Part shown: positions 26,328 through 35,342 of the stretch, piece by piece | How positions within the stretch are numbered: position 1 is the stretch's first letter | Layout of the letters: the number at the start of each line of letters is the position of its first letter | Source: Oscillospiraceae bacterium | GTDB taxonomy: Bacteria > Bacillota > Clostridia > Oscillospirales > CAG-272 | Length of the DNA stretch: 42,329 bases | NCBI GenBank assembly: GCA_015064695.1 | Contig: SVRS01000018.1 | Span: 1-42,329 of the forward strand | Direction of reading: 5' to 3' | Made by a program: the position numbers and the translations under genes | Notes under the pieces: generated by a model | What the model saw: the letters and a program-made list of their open reading frames with translations, nothing else | Told to the model about the DNA's origin: nothing | Database searches by the model: none

Positions 26328-29300
26328 TTATGGCTCCTCGATCAACTCCAGCAAGCCGTCCTTGTATTCGAAGTAGTAATTCTTCGTCACGTCCACACCG
26401 TTTTCATCCCAGACCCTTACGCTCTCTTCATCAACGCGATTAACAGAGCTACCGATCGTGGTCTGAACTCCGACGGCAAACGCCTCCCACGTGTGGCCGC
26501 TCACCAGCGGACCGCTGCTCATGTTCACCGTTGCATTGGTCAACGGCTCCCCATCGTACACACGGGTTTCGGAGGCCGCGGTCAGCTCGATTCGTCTGGG
26601 AGTGATCTCCAAGGGCGGCACATTTCCCAGTTCCTCCGGCCAAACGAATTCAAGGGAATAGTTTCCGGTTACGTCCGCGCCGACCGAATCCAGAACGCAG
26701 AAGGACGTCCATATTTCCGCATTCCGATTGAGGTCAAACAGATCGACCACACCCACGTCAGTCAGGGGGATATGAATGTCCAACCATTCCAACACAAGCC
26801 CGTCGGGAATCGACAGCAGCTCATAATCCTCGTCTCCCCATGTGGCAGGCAATCCATCGTATTCCTTGCTCACGGGATACAGGAGAATTTCGATCGCTAT
26901 CGGTTTTACGTTCAATTCACCCGGCAAACAGATCACCTTATACTGACTCGTCACGTCGCGGCCGTAAACATCCGTCAGCTTAAAGGATGTGATCGTGCTT
27001 TGTCCCCGACCGGCATTCACCCGGGAGCCAGTGATCTCGACCTCCCAACGGTAGCCCTGGTCATTCAAAGCTCTCAGCTGCTCCGTCATGAGCAATTCGT
27101 TCACCGCATAAAGGGGGAGACCATCGTAGATCTTGTACTGAGGCAGGGGCGTGATCTCAAGCGGAATCCGGATATCCTCACCGGTACCGCCCGATCCACC
27201 CGAGCCGCCGGTGCCTTGCCCGTCCGGTGCGGTCACCTCAACGGGAACCCAACCCATACCGTCCAGATAAACCTCTACCCAAGCATGGCCGGGATTGGAG
27301 ATCTCGGTCAACTCCCCGGCGAGGGTCTCCTTCATGAAGCCCACGGTATAGCGAGCCGGAATGCCCAGCGTACGGTACAGCATGGTCGCGGCCTCGGCAT
27401 AGTGGGTGCATTTGCCTTGCTTGTATTGATCCAGGAAGGCCACCACTCGATCTGCCTCTCCATCCAGCTCGGACGGGTAGTCCAAATTATACTCCGCCGA
27501 ATTCTGAATAAAGGCCGCTACCAAGCCGATGATCCGAGGATCCTCCACGTTGAAATTCTTTTCCAGAATGACCGTCTGCAGATACTCCCGTGTGGAGGGC
27601 AGAACGTTCAGATAATGTTGGTATACGTGAGCGCGGTAAGCCGCTTCCTCATCGGCGTAATCACCAAGCAGCTGCGCCCGCTCCTCCTCGCTCAAGGCCA
27701 TATAGCGAGCAATCAACTCCAGGGAATCACCCACAACGTATGCGTTCACCATATAGCTCGTGTACACCTCATTATTCATGGTATCCGAACCGATCACAGG
27801 TCCCATTCCGTCCATACAATCGTAGTAGGGCAGCATGAATATCTCCATGTCCCGGAGCTCTATGGGATACACACCTTGATTTGCCAGCTTTTGCAGAGCG
27901 ATGCTCGTCAGATACTGGTACCCGTATCCATCGGGCAAAACCCCATCGTACTCCGGGGCAAGGCTCCACTCCTGACCGTTGAAATCACCGTAGGAGGCCA
28001 TGCGGAGGTACAGGTTCATGTTCAGCAGGGTACGAACGTAGCCGAACACGGTATCCGTGCCCTCTCCGTCTTCGCCGGCCATTTTTTCATGCACCGTCAA
28101 GGTTCCGCAGATCACCTCGATCTTCACCAGATCCGTGGGTATCTCCATACCCCGATCCCTGTAATAGACCTTGACCGTCGCCGTATTTTCGGAAGATCCA
28201 ACCTTCGTTTGAGAGCCCGTAACCCGAACGCTCTCCCGGAAAAGCTCCTCCGGCCAATCAACGTCCTTATCGATGACGGGGTTGCCGGCGACCAAAGGCA
28301 TACCGTCGTAGGTCTTTGCCGCGCTCGCGGTTTCCACCCGAAGAACGTAGGGCTTCTCGCGAATGGTCAGTGTTCCCTCTTGCAGGACAATCAGCACGTA
28401 GTTCGCGGTCTTATCGTCGCCCGCCGCATTCGTCACTCGTACCGCGCTCGAATCCAGCGTATTGGGCCAGATTCCGATATCCACCGCAGAGCCGAAGGCG
28501 TTGACAGACACCAGGTGTCCCTCAACCGGTGGCATACTGCCGTCAACCAAAATCCACTCTCCCTCGGGCCGTGTCAAGGGCGTACCGTCGTACAGCTTGA
28601 CATCGCTATAGGACCTCACCGCAAGGGGACGGCGCTGGATCACGCAGGCTCCCGGTTCAAAGGTAACACGATAATTCTGCAGCATATCCTCTCCCGCTGC
28701 CGTGATCCGCAGGGTTGCCTCATCGGGGTAGATATCGCTGTACTCCCCCGCATCGGTAGGACTGACCATGGGCTTCACCTCTACGACGTGGCCCGCCAAG
28801 GGCAAATACTCACCCGTATAGACGATGGTCCATTCCGTCACGGGCTGATCGTCATAGGTCTTTTCACCGCCGTCCAAGCGGATGACGAGAGGTCTTCGAA
28901 GGATCCGAATGGTCCCGAGCCGGTAGGTGATCTCGTAGTTCTCCTGGTTCATCCGATTTCCCGCCGAGTCAAGGATCCACACGCGTCGGTCGTTGGCGTA
29001 GCCCTCCTCGTTTACATCCACGTATGTCTTGTCGGATTCATCAGGATCAGCCAAAAGCTGGTGACCGTCCACCAACGGATTCGGCGAATCCGCCGTTATA
29101 CTGTACGGTCCTTCCACCGATCGCGGAATTCCATCCCATACCCACTCCCGGTCGGGTGTCCGAACCGTAATGGGACGGGGGACCACCGCCAGCGTGCCAT
29201 ACTCATAGGAAATCTCGTAGTTGGGGGTCGTTTCCTGCCCGCTCTGATTATACACCGTCACGGTAGTCACGTTTTTGATGGGCTCGCTCACGTCGAGCAG

Positions 29301-31775
29301 ACGGTTGAGTAGCTTGGCGTACTGCATCGACTCGTTGGGCGCTAAAGAATAACCCTCCTTGATTACGGGCACAAGCGCATCATGTTCCTCCGGAAGAGGA
29401 TGAACGTAGCCGTCGTAGACCCATGCGCGAGTCGGGGTCTGAATCACCAGCGGACGCCTTGTTACCACCAGCTTGCCGATTTGCAGCATGATCGCGTAAT
29501 TGTTCGTCACAGGCACGTCGCCGTCCATGACCTGAACAACCGCCATATTCTGTACCCAACCGACATTCTGAATGGAAGGGATCGGGTCTATGACGTTCAC
29601 CAGCGTATGACCCTCTACGAACTTGCCGTTATTCAATACGCGCACAAGAGTTAAGGTGGTATCGCCTTCGTGAACCGTTCCATCGTAGACCCACTCACCG
29701 GAAGCCGTACTGACCAGGATATTGCAGGGTTGCACCCACAACGATCCGTTCACGTAGGAAATGGCGTAGTACGCGGTCACGTCATCGCCACCGTCCAGAA
29801 TCCTGGTTGCATCCTCCACGACTATGCTGGGAACAGTGCCCACGTCGGTAATCGAGCCCTCCGAAACACCCTGCAGCGCATGACCGCTCACCAGGGATCC
29901 GTCCACCAGCTCACAGCCCTCCGCCAGCAGAGGCTCACCGTCGTAGTCCTTCGAAGCGCTCGCCGCGGCGACCACGATGGGCCGTTGCGTTACGGTCAGC
30001 CTGCCGGGCAGAACCGTAACGATGTAGTTCGCCGTCGCGTCATAGGGATCCTCCGGCTCAAGATCGGGCGTGGGTAAACCCACAGTGCTCTCCTCATGAT
30101 GCTTGTTTGTTTCCCCGTACGTGGTCCCCTCCTCTATGCTTTCAATCGGCACACTATCCGAGGAATCGAGCCCATTCGCATATTGCCAGGTGATCCGAAT
30201 AGAATCCTCCACAGCGTGGACATCCACGTCACCGAACAGAGTTGAGCCCGTTACTTCCATATAGAGAACGTACTCGTCCACCAGACCGTAAGGCTCACCC
30301 AGCACCTTAAAGCAATCCGTAATCCCCAGGCTGGCAAAGGATTGCTCCTTACCGTTGTATACGCACTCGTATTCAGCGATCTGCACCGTAATGGGACGGC
30401 GCTCCACGGTCAGCGTACCATACTCATAGGTAATGTTGTAATTGGCGGTGACGTCCTGGCCATCGCGGAGGATCTCCACGATCACCTCGTTGGGCATACT
30501 GCCTGCATCGCGGATAAAGGCGTTATTTCGGATATAGAAGGTATCCGAGCCGGGCAGCTCCAGCTCAATATCCGAATTCGAATGATATTCTCCGTCATAA
30601 ATTACGGTCAGATCTCCCGATTGCACCGTGATGTCCCTCTGCGTCACCTGCAGAGTACCGGCCTTCAGAAAGATGGCATAGTTGTTTCCGTACTCGTTCT
30701 GCTTGCTATCCGTAATCGAAAAGCTGAGAAGATTGTCGATCGTGCCACAATCCCACAGAACAGGGGCATTGCGCACCGTCAAATGGTGGCCCTCCACCAA
30801 AGGAGAGGAATCCTCCGTCAATCGGAACTCGGGATTTGATTGAGGCGCGCCGTTATAGGGATTGACCAGCGAGCCGGTTTCAATAATGAGGGGACGCTGG
30901 TCTACCGTCAGCACGCCCGACTCCACGGTTAAGCTGTACAGAGACGTGATCTCCTGATTCTCCGGGTTCAGAACGGTCAGAATGGGGGTGTTGGGCAGTT
31001 GCCCCGCCGAGGTGATTGAATCGTCAAATACCGCGATCAGACTATCGCCCTCCGCCAGCGTTCCGTCGCTGATCTCATAGCCGTCAAAGGTCAAGGGAAG
31101 CCCGTCGTATTCCTTTTGGGCATCCCGTACCGTGATCTCCAGCGGACGGCGATCCAGCAGGACCGTGGCCACGGGCGTGTCCTTGATCACGTAGCAATCC
31201 GCGCGGTCGTTCCCTTCCGTATCCGAAATAACAACCGAAGCCGCATCCACCCGCATGAGGGCTCTCGCTTCCCTCGTCTCCGTCCACTCAATGGACTCAT
31301 AAACCACGGCACAGGAGAACAGATCTCCCGACACCGTATCCACGTCGACCCGAGGAGCCTCGCCGTATACCACCCGCGCATCCGCCACGGAGGGCGTGAT
31401 CTCACGGGGGATCACCGTGAATGCCTGGATCTTGCCGTACCGAGGGTTTCCGAAGGAGGACGTCGATACCGAGCGCACCTCATACTCCCCCACCGAGTCG
31501 GGCAAAGAAGCACTCCAGGCCTCCTCCCCCTTCTCGCGGTACTCATAGGTAACCGATTCCAAAAGTGCGAAGACCCTGTACCCGGGCGCCTCGCCATACG
31601 TCACCTCAGCCGGGCAGCTTGCTTCGCTCAGGATCATACCCTTGGTAGCCACCAGGGCCGTAGTCAAAGCCATGATCGCCGCAAGGGAGATCACGATTGC
31701 GATCCGCGCGGCGTATACCCTTCCCAGAAACGACGCAACTTTCTTTATTCTGTTTTGGTAATGTTCGTACTGCAT
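26328..31775 (-). CDS. Giant membrane-anchored transglutaminase-like protein with 14 YDG-type repeats
   Basis: The 1815-aa protein has a short basic N-terminus, one membrane helix (about 24-45) and the rest outside the cell. Residues about 200-1310 hold eleven repeats of 80-110 aa, each opening with YDGxPL or a variant (KEYDGLPL, KDYDGEPL, WVYDGTVH, KTYDGMPL) and closing with NYxIxxxxGxLxV; three more follow after about 1545. These match the MBG/YDG surface-repeat class. Between them lies a transglutaminase-like core with Cys1456 (GKCTHYAEAA) and His1497 (PGHAWVEVY); the third residue is Glu1513 (VPVEVT) where Asp is usual. A Gly-Ser linker follows it. It may cut or cross-link surface polymers. 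Ribosome site GGAGG; last gene of the train. Codon use resembles the neighbours. Confidence 0.9.
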   Translation of the reverse strand: MQYEHYQNRIKKVASFLGRVYAARIAIVISLAAIMALTTALVATKGMILSEASCPAEVTYGEAPGYRVFALLESVTYEYREKGEEAWSASLPDSVGEYEVRSVSTSSFGNPRYGKIQAFTVIPREITPSVADARVVYGEAPRVDVDTVSGDLFSCAVVYESIEWTETREARALMRVDAASVVISDTEGNDRADCYVIKDTPVATVLLDRRPLEITVRDAQKEYDGLPLTFDGYEISDGTLAEGDSLIAVFDDSITSAGQLPNTPILTVLNPENQEITSLYSLTVESGVLTVDQRPLIIETGSLVNPYNGAPQSNPEFRLTEDSSPLVEGHHLTVRNAPVLWDCGTIDNLLSFSITDSKQNEYGNNYAIFLKAGTLQVTQRDITVQSGDLTVIYDGEYHSNSDIELELPGSDTFYIRNNAFIRDAGSMPNEVIVEILRDGQDVTANYNITYEYGTLTVERRPITVQIAEYECVYNGKEQSFASLGITDCFKVLGEPYGLVDEYVLYMEVTGSTLFGDVDVHAVEDSIRITWQYANGLDSSDSVPIESIEEGTTYGETNKHHEESTVGLPTPDLEPEDPYDATANYIVTVLPGRLTVTQRPIVVAAASASKDYDGEPLLAEGCELVDGSLVSGHALQGVSEGSITDVGTVPSIVVEDATRILDGGDDVTAYYAISYVNGSLWVQPCNILVSTASGEWVYDGTVHEGDTTLTLVRVLNNGKFVEGHTLVNVIDPIPSIQNVGWVQNMAVVQVMDGDVPVTNNYAIMLQIGKLVVTRRPLVIQTPTRAWVYDGYVHPLPEEHDALVPVIKEGYSLAPNESMQYAKLLNRLLDVSEPIKNVTTVTVYNQSGQETTPNYEISYEYGTLAVVPRPITVRTPDREWVWDGIPRSVEGPYSITADSPNPLVDGHQLLADPDESDKTYVDVNEEGYANDRRVWILDSAGNRMNQENYEITYRLGTIRILRRPLVIRLDGGEKTYDDQPVTEWTIVYTGEYLPLAGHVVEVKPMVSPTDAGEYSDIYPDEATLRITAAGEDMLQNYRVTFEPGACVIQRRPLAVRSYSDVKLYDGTPLTRPEGEWILVDGSMPPVEGHLVSVNAFGSAVDIGIWPNTLDSSAVRVTNAAGDDKTANYVLIVLQEGTLTIREKPYVLRVETASAAKTYDGMPLVAGNPVIDKDVDWPEELFRESVRVTGSQTKVGSSENTATVKVYYRDRGMEIPTDLVKIEVICGTLTVHEKMAGEDGEGTDTVFGYVRTLLNMNLYLRMASYGDFNGQEWSLAPEYDGVLPDGYGYQYLTSIALQKLANQGVYPIELRDMEIFMLPYYDCMDGMGPVIGSDTMNNEVYTSYMVNAYVVGDSLELIARYMALSEEERAQLLGDYADEEAAYRAHVYQHYLNVLPSTREYLQTVILEKNFNVEDPRIIGLVAAFIQNSAEYNLDYPSELDGEADRVVAFLDQYKQGKCTHYAEAATMLYRTLGIPARYTVGFMKETLAGELTEISNPGHAWVEVYLDGMGWVPVEVTAPDGQGTGGSGGSGGTGEDIRIPLEITPLPQYKIYDGLPLYAVNELLMTEQLRALNDQGYRWEVEITGSRVNAGRGQSTITSFKLTDVYGRDVTSQYKVICLPGELNVKPIAIEILLYPVSKEYDGLPATWGDEDYELLSIPDGLVLEWLDIHIPLTDVGVVDLFDLNRNAEIWTSFCVLDSVGADVTGNYSLEFVWPEELGNVPPLEITPRRIELTAASETRVYDGEPLTNATVNMSSGPLVSGHTWEAFAVGVQTTIGSSVNRVDEESVRVWDENGVDVTKNYYFEYKDGLLELIEEP

Positions 31776-31823
31776 AATGCCTCCGTGAGGTGGGAATGTT
31801 GGGGTCGGATACGGGAAAGGGGA

Positions 31824-33896
31824 TCATCTCAGCGTCACACGCAGAACGCCCTTGAGCAGTTCAATAGCGTAGTTACCCGTTACGTCCTCTCCGTCTTGGT
31901 TCAGAATCACAACCCGTTCAATGATGTTGTCCTTACGGCCTACGGTCGTCTGAGAGCCAACCACGTCGCAAACGGCGATGTAGTCTCCCTCCGCCAATCC
32001 TCCGCCGGTGATCTCGTAATCGTTTGCGGTCAAAGGGCTTCCATCGTACGGCTTTTGCTTATCGGCCGCCTTCAGCGTCAAGCCCGCCCGAGTGATCTCC
32101 AGCGTTCCGTATTCGCGGTAAATCTTCTTGAAATAGCGAGTCATGTTCCTGACCGTACCGTCCGCTTCCTTGCACAGAACCCGAATCTGATAGGTGCCGC
32201 GGCTGATACCGACAGAGGTTCGGCTTCCGATCGGCACGACCTCCCAGTAATAATTCTCCTGCAGAACGCCGCCCACCATCTGAATGATATCGGGCTGAGT
32301 AGCTACCGTTAAGGGCGTTCCGTCGTATTCCTTGATCAAATTACCGCTGGCGAAATAGATCGGCTCGAAGAAAACGACCATCTCGTTTTCCTTTACATAT
32401 ATATCGAAGGCATCCGTCACGTCATTTCCGAATGGGTCCTGAATGGTCACGAATTCCAGCGTTGTGGTAACGGAGCCGGTGATCAGCTCGTCATGAACGA
32501 CCTTCGCATCACAGCGGTAGCCTTGAGCCAAATACTCCTCAAAGCCCTCGATTGCACCGTTGTGGATCATGGGCAGACCGTCGTACATCTTTTCCATATA
32601 GACAGGTGTCAGCGTAAGCGGGATCTTTTCGATCTCCTGCTCCACGGAGCCCGTCACCTCCACGCAACGCCATCCGAACCCCTCCACGTACACCTCTACC
32701 CAGGCGTGGGCGTCCTTCTCAGCGACACGGTTGCATTCGTCGGGAACCGCATTCACGGCAAAGCCTACGGTATAGCGTGCAGGAATGCCCAGCGTGCGGT
32801 ACAATAGCGTAGCCGCCGCCGCGAAGTGACGGCAAACGCCCCTCTTATAGCCACCCAGGAACGCCAAGGCAATATTCTCTTCCCGGTCCAGGTTTTCATT
32901 GTAATTCTTGTCATAGGTTGCCGCCCCCTGGATGTAGGCCGCCACCTTGTTGATGATATCGGGATCTGCGGGATCGAAGCCCTCCAGGTCTACGATCTGC
33001 ATCAGATACGCATAGGAAGTGTCGTCGATCCACGTATAATGGTCGTAAACGTACTTTCTGTAACCGGATTCGAAGTCTCGCACGCCGGGCGTCATAAGGC
33101 CCGGATCGAAGGGCGCCGATCTTTGATAGTAAAAGCGTCGCAAAACGTCGGTGCTTCCCTGCGCCAGCACGTCACTGGTCTGCAGGTCACCATCCTCGAC
33201 ACCGGCCAGGTAGTACGGGAATGCGACTATCTCAATCACAGGCTCGATATCCGCCCAATACTGCCGTCCGTAGCCGGAATCCGCCATGACCATAGAGGGT
33301 AGAATATCCGCAGACCAGCCCTGATAGACGGGACCATAGGGCTCCGCCTCAGCGAAGCCCGTACCGGTATAGTCGCCAAAGGATTGCATTTTTAAATACA
33401 AGCGATCCTTAATTTCCGTGAACACGTTCATAATCGTCAGATTTTCGGCCACACCCTCGCCCAAAGCGCCGTCTGGTCGCGCCAGATCTCCGTTCATACC
33501 AACCGCCTTGTCCGGGATATCGGGCTCAGCCTCAGCCTCCCAATCCGGAGGCAAGGTCTCCCAATCCTGGGGGAGGGTCTCCCAATCTCCGGGAATGGTC
33601 GTCCATTCCTTCTCACCGTCGCTTTCGTCGCCCGACGGAGAGAGCGTAGGCCACTCCAGGCCGCTCTGCCAACCGTCAGGAAGCGTCATATCCCCCCAAT
33701 CGAAGGTTTCGGGATAGATTTGAGGATTTACAGGCTTTCCCTGCAGCAAATCCAGAAAGCTGCGTCGAGTATCATCCTCCGGGTTCACTTCGCCGGCCAT
33801 ACCGCCGCACACGGCCACCACCATAATAAGCGCCAGCGTAAGCACCACTGACACAAGCGCCACACAAAGCAACCGTATCCGCTTCGTTTGATCCAT
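31824..33896 (-). CDS. Membrane-anchored transglutaminase-like protein with three YDG repeats
   Basis: The 690-aa protein is a shorter relative of the protein encoded downstream. It has a membrane helix (about 8-30), a Trp/Pro-rich spacer with tandem DWETLP units (about 95-120), a helical segment (about 150-340), and a transglutaminase-like core with Cys355 (GVCRHFAAAA), His397 (AHAWVEVYVEG) and Glu413 (EVTGS) in place of Asp. Three YDG-type repeats follow (KMYDGLPM, KEYDGTPL, KPYDGSPL). The catalytic core faces outward. GAAAGGAAGG is upstream of the ATG; it lies 48 bases before the giant protein gene. The two proteins align from the helical segment through the core, so they arose by duplication. 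Confidence 0.9.
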   Translation of the reverse strand: MDQTKRIRLLCVALVSVVLTLALIMVVAVCGGMAGEVNPEDDTRRSFLDLLQGKPVNPQIYPETFDWGDMTLPDGWQSGLEWPTLSPSGDESDGEKEWTTIPGDWETLPQDWETLPPDWEAEAEPDIPDKAVGMNGDLARPDGALGEGVAENLTIMNVFTEIKDRLYLKMQSFGDYTGTGFAEAEPYGPVYQGWSADILPSMVMADSGYGRQYWADIEPVIEIVAFPYYLAGVEDGDLQTSDVLAQGSTDVLRRFYYQRSAPFDPGLMTPGVRDFESGYRKYVYDHYTWIDDTSYAYLMQIVDLEGFDPADPDIINKVAAYIQGAATYDKNYNENLDREENIALAFLGGYKRGVCRHFAAAATLLYRTLGIPARYTVGFAVNAVPDECNRVAEKDAHAWVEVYVEGFGWRCVEVTGSVEQEIEKIPLTLTPVYMEKMYDGLPMIHNGAIEGFEEYLAQGYRCDAKVVHDELITGSVTTTLEFVTIQDPFGNDVTDAFDIYVKENEMVVFFEPIYFASGNLIKEYDGTPLTVATQPDIIQMVGGVLQENYYWEVVPIGSRTSVGISRGTYQIRVLCKEADGTVRNMTRYFKKIYREYGTLEITRAGLTLKAADKQKPYDGSPLTANDYEITGGGLAEGDYIAVCDVVGSQTTVGRKDNIIERVVILNQDGEDVTGNYAIELLKGVLRVTLR
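33540..33602 (-). repeat. 21-bp tandem repeat encoding DWETLP units
   Basis: Three units of 21 bases (ccaatc recurs at 33540, 33561 and 33582) encode DWETLPP, DWETLPQ and DWTTIPG-like heptads in the spacer just outside the membrane. Unit number could vary by slippage. Confidence 0.75.
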
Positions 33897-33955
33897 TGCA
33901 GCCTTCCTTTCCTCTCGGATCTCCGAGACTATTCAACAATTCGTTTATTTATCAA

Positions 33956-35103
33956 TTACGCGTTTCTCTGCAACCGTCGAATGGCATCCTTACAAGCCGT
34001 CATATGCTCCGTACCGAACAGCTCATCCAGGTAGCTCAGCAGTCCCTCCGACGCGTTGCGGAGGTATATAGGATTCTGCGTTTCCAGCTTTCGAATGACC
34101 TTCTTGGCCAAAATATCGTCCAGCGCGATCAATTCCTCGCCTCCGCAGGCTATGTACACGGGAATGTAGGTGTTGATCTGCTTCATGATTCGGTTACCAA
34201 AGGTAATATGGAAATGATCGATCAGATAGCGGTCCAGCATCTGAAGCCTCTTGCGGTTTCGGCTGCTGACCGCATACTCGTGAACCGCCGCCTCCGTCAG
34301 CTTCGCAAAATGCTCCGCCGACAGGCAGATCCGCTCGGTGCGGGGCGCCACAAAGCGCTCGCTCTTTCGGTCCAGGTCCAGAACCATGGCGCGGTCGTAT
34401 ACCTTATCCGAGATCGCAAAGGTCGAGTCGTCGTTGTTCGCCGTTCCGACAAACCACATGTTCACGGGCAGCTTGATCCGTCCGTCGATCAGCTGGGCAG
34501 GATCGCTCTCCCAGGTATCCGAGACCACCGCCAGATGGCGCTCGTCCGGGTTAGGCAGCTCCAAAAGGGACAGGAACTCCGCAAAGTAGTACTCCACTCT
34601 GGCTATGTTCATCTCGTCCAGCACCGTCACGTACATATCGTGGCTATAGTTGGCCTCGTACATCTTTTCCAGCAGCAGCGTCTCGTTAAACCGCTTGGTA
34701 AACTCGTTGTAGTAGCCGATCAGGTCCGTGCGCTCCTTCCACATGGGCTGTACGGGAATGACCGTGGATCGATTGTCCACGAACTCACCGAAGGCGTGCG
34801 CCAGGGAGGTCTTACCCGTTCCCGACATACCTTGCAGAATCAGGATCTTGGACACCGCCATGCCCGCAACGAACCGGCGGATGTCCTCTATATCGTAATA
34901 GAGCTTCAGCTTATAGGCCGCATAATTTCGGAACTCCTCGCAGAAGCGATCCAGCGTAACGCCCTTATCGTACTGCTTGTGTCCGTACTGATTCCGATTC
35001 TCGTCGATCCGCGACAGCATACAGAATCGTCCGCCTCCGGCCTCGTCTTCCGTTTCCTGCGGCTCGTCTGACACAGGACGGGGGGCGCTGACCGGATCAG
35101 CGG
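33956..35103. repeat. 1148-bp near-identical direct repeat, copy 1
   Basis: Matches 37080-38227 with two differences found by eye (near 34034 and 35089). It starts exactly at the stop codon of the AAA gene and ends just after the membrane segments, so it covers only the cytosolic module. Confidence 0.95.
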
Positions 35104-35311
35104 GCTTTTTCCGACCGGAAAGCACCGCCAGCAACAGAATCACCAGCAGTACGGGAATCAGCAAAAGCAGCACAACAACGATTCCTCCAATAAGCGAATC
35201 GACCAGCACACCGGAGGACACACCGTAGATCACAAGAGCCGCCAGAATCAGCTCCAGAATAATCGTCCATGCAATATATTGTCTACGTTTTTTCTTGGTT
35301 AATTTTTTCAT
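33956..35311 (-). CDS. Membrane-anchored McrB-like AAA+ ATPase, copy 1
   Basis: The 451-aa protein has a basic N-terminus, two membrane helices (about 13-34 and 39-65), a short linker and a cytosolic AAA+ domain. Walker A is GMSGTGKTS (151-159), Walker B VTVLDEMN (208-215, Asp212/Glu213), sensor 1 FVGTANND, then the SDKVYDRAMVLDLD strand. The DEMNIARVEYYFAEFLSLLE wording is that of McrB-like AAA_5 proteins. Whether it uses GTP or ATP is not clear. Residues after about 70 are almost identical to the second copy. The ribosome site is weak (GGACTGAG). It probably powers remodelling of a membrane or surface complex with the neighbouring coiled-coil and transglutaminase-like proteins. Confidence 0.92.
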   Translation of the reverse strand: MKKLTKKKRRQYIAWTIILELILAALVIYGVSSGVLVDSLIGGIVVVLLLLIPVLLVILLLAVLSGRKKPADPVSAPRPVSDEPQETEDEAGGGRFCMLSRIDENRNQYGHKQYDKGVTLDRFCEEFRNYAAYKLKLYYDIEDIRRFVAGMAVSKILILQGMSGTGKTSLAHAFGEFVDNRSTVIPVQPMWKERTDLIGYYNEFTKRFNETLLLEKMYEANYSHDMYVTVLDEMNIARVEYYFAEFLSLLELPNPDERHLAVVSDTWESDPAQLIDGRIKLPVNMWFVGTANNDDSTFAISDKVYDRAMVLDLDRKSERFVAPRTERICLSAEHFAKLTEAAVHEYAVSSRNRKRLQMLDRYLIDHFHITFGNRIMKQINTYIPVYIACGGEELIALDDILAKKVIRKLETQNPIYLRNASEGLLSYLDELFGTEHMTACKDAIRRLQRNA

Positions 35312-35342
35312 ATCTCAGTCCACAATCCGCGCGGTTTACAGT

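Noticed and set aside
26493..29312. Long plus-strand open frame opposite the giant transglutaminase-like gene (939 codons)
   Set aside because: Shadow of the minus-strand gene; no start signal and no recognisable domain.
28300..31200. Repeated blocks that might be a CRISPR array or recent DNA repeats
   Set aside because: The periodicity is at protein level (YDG repeats of 80-110 residues); the DNA units are diverged and unequal in length.
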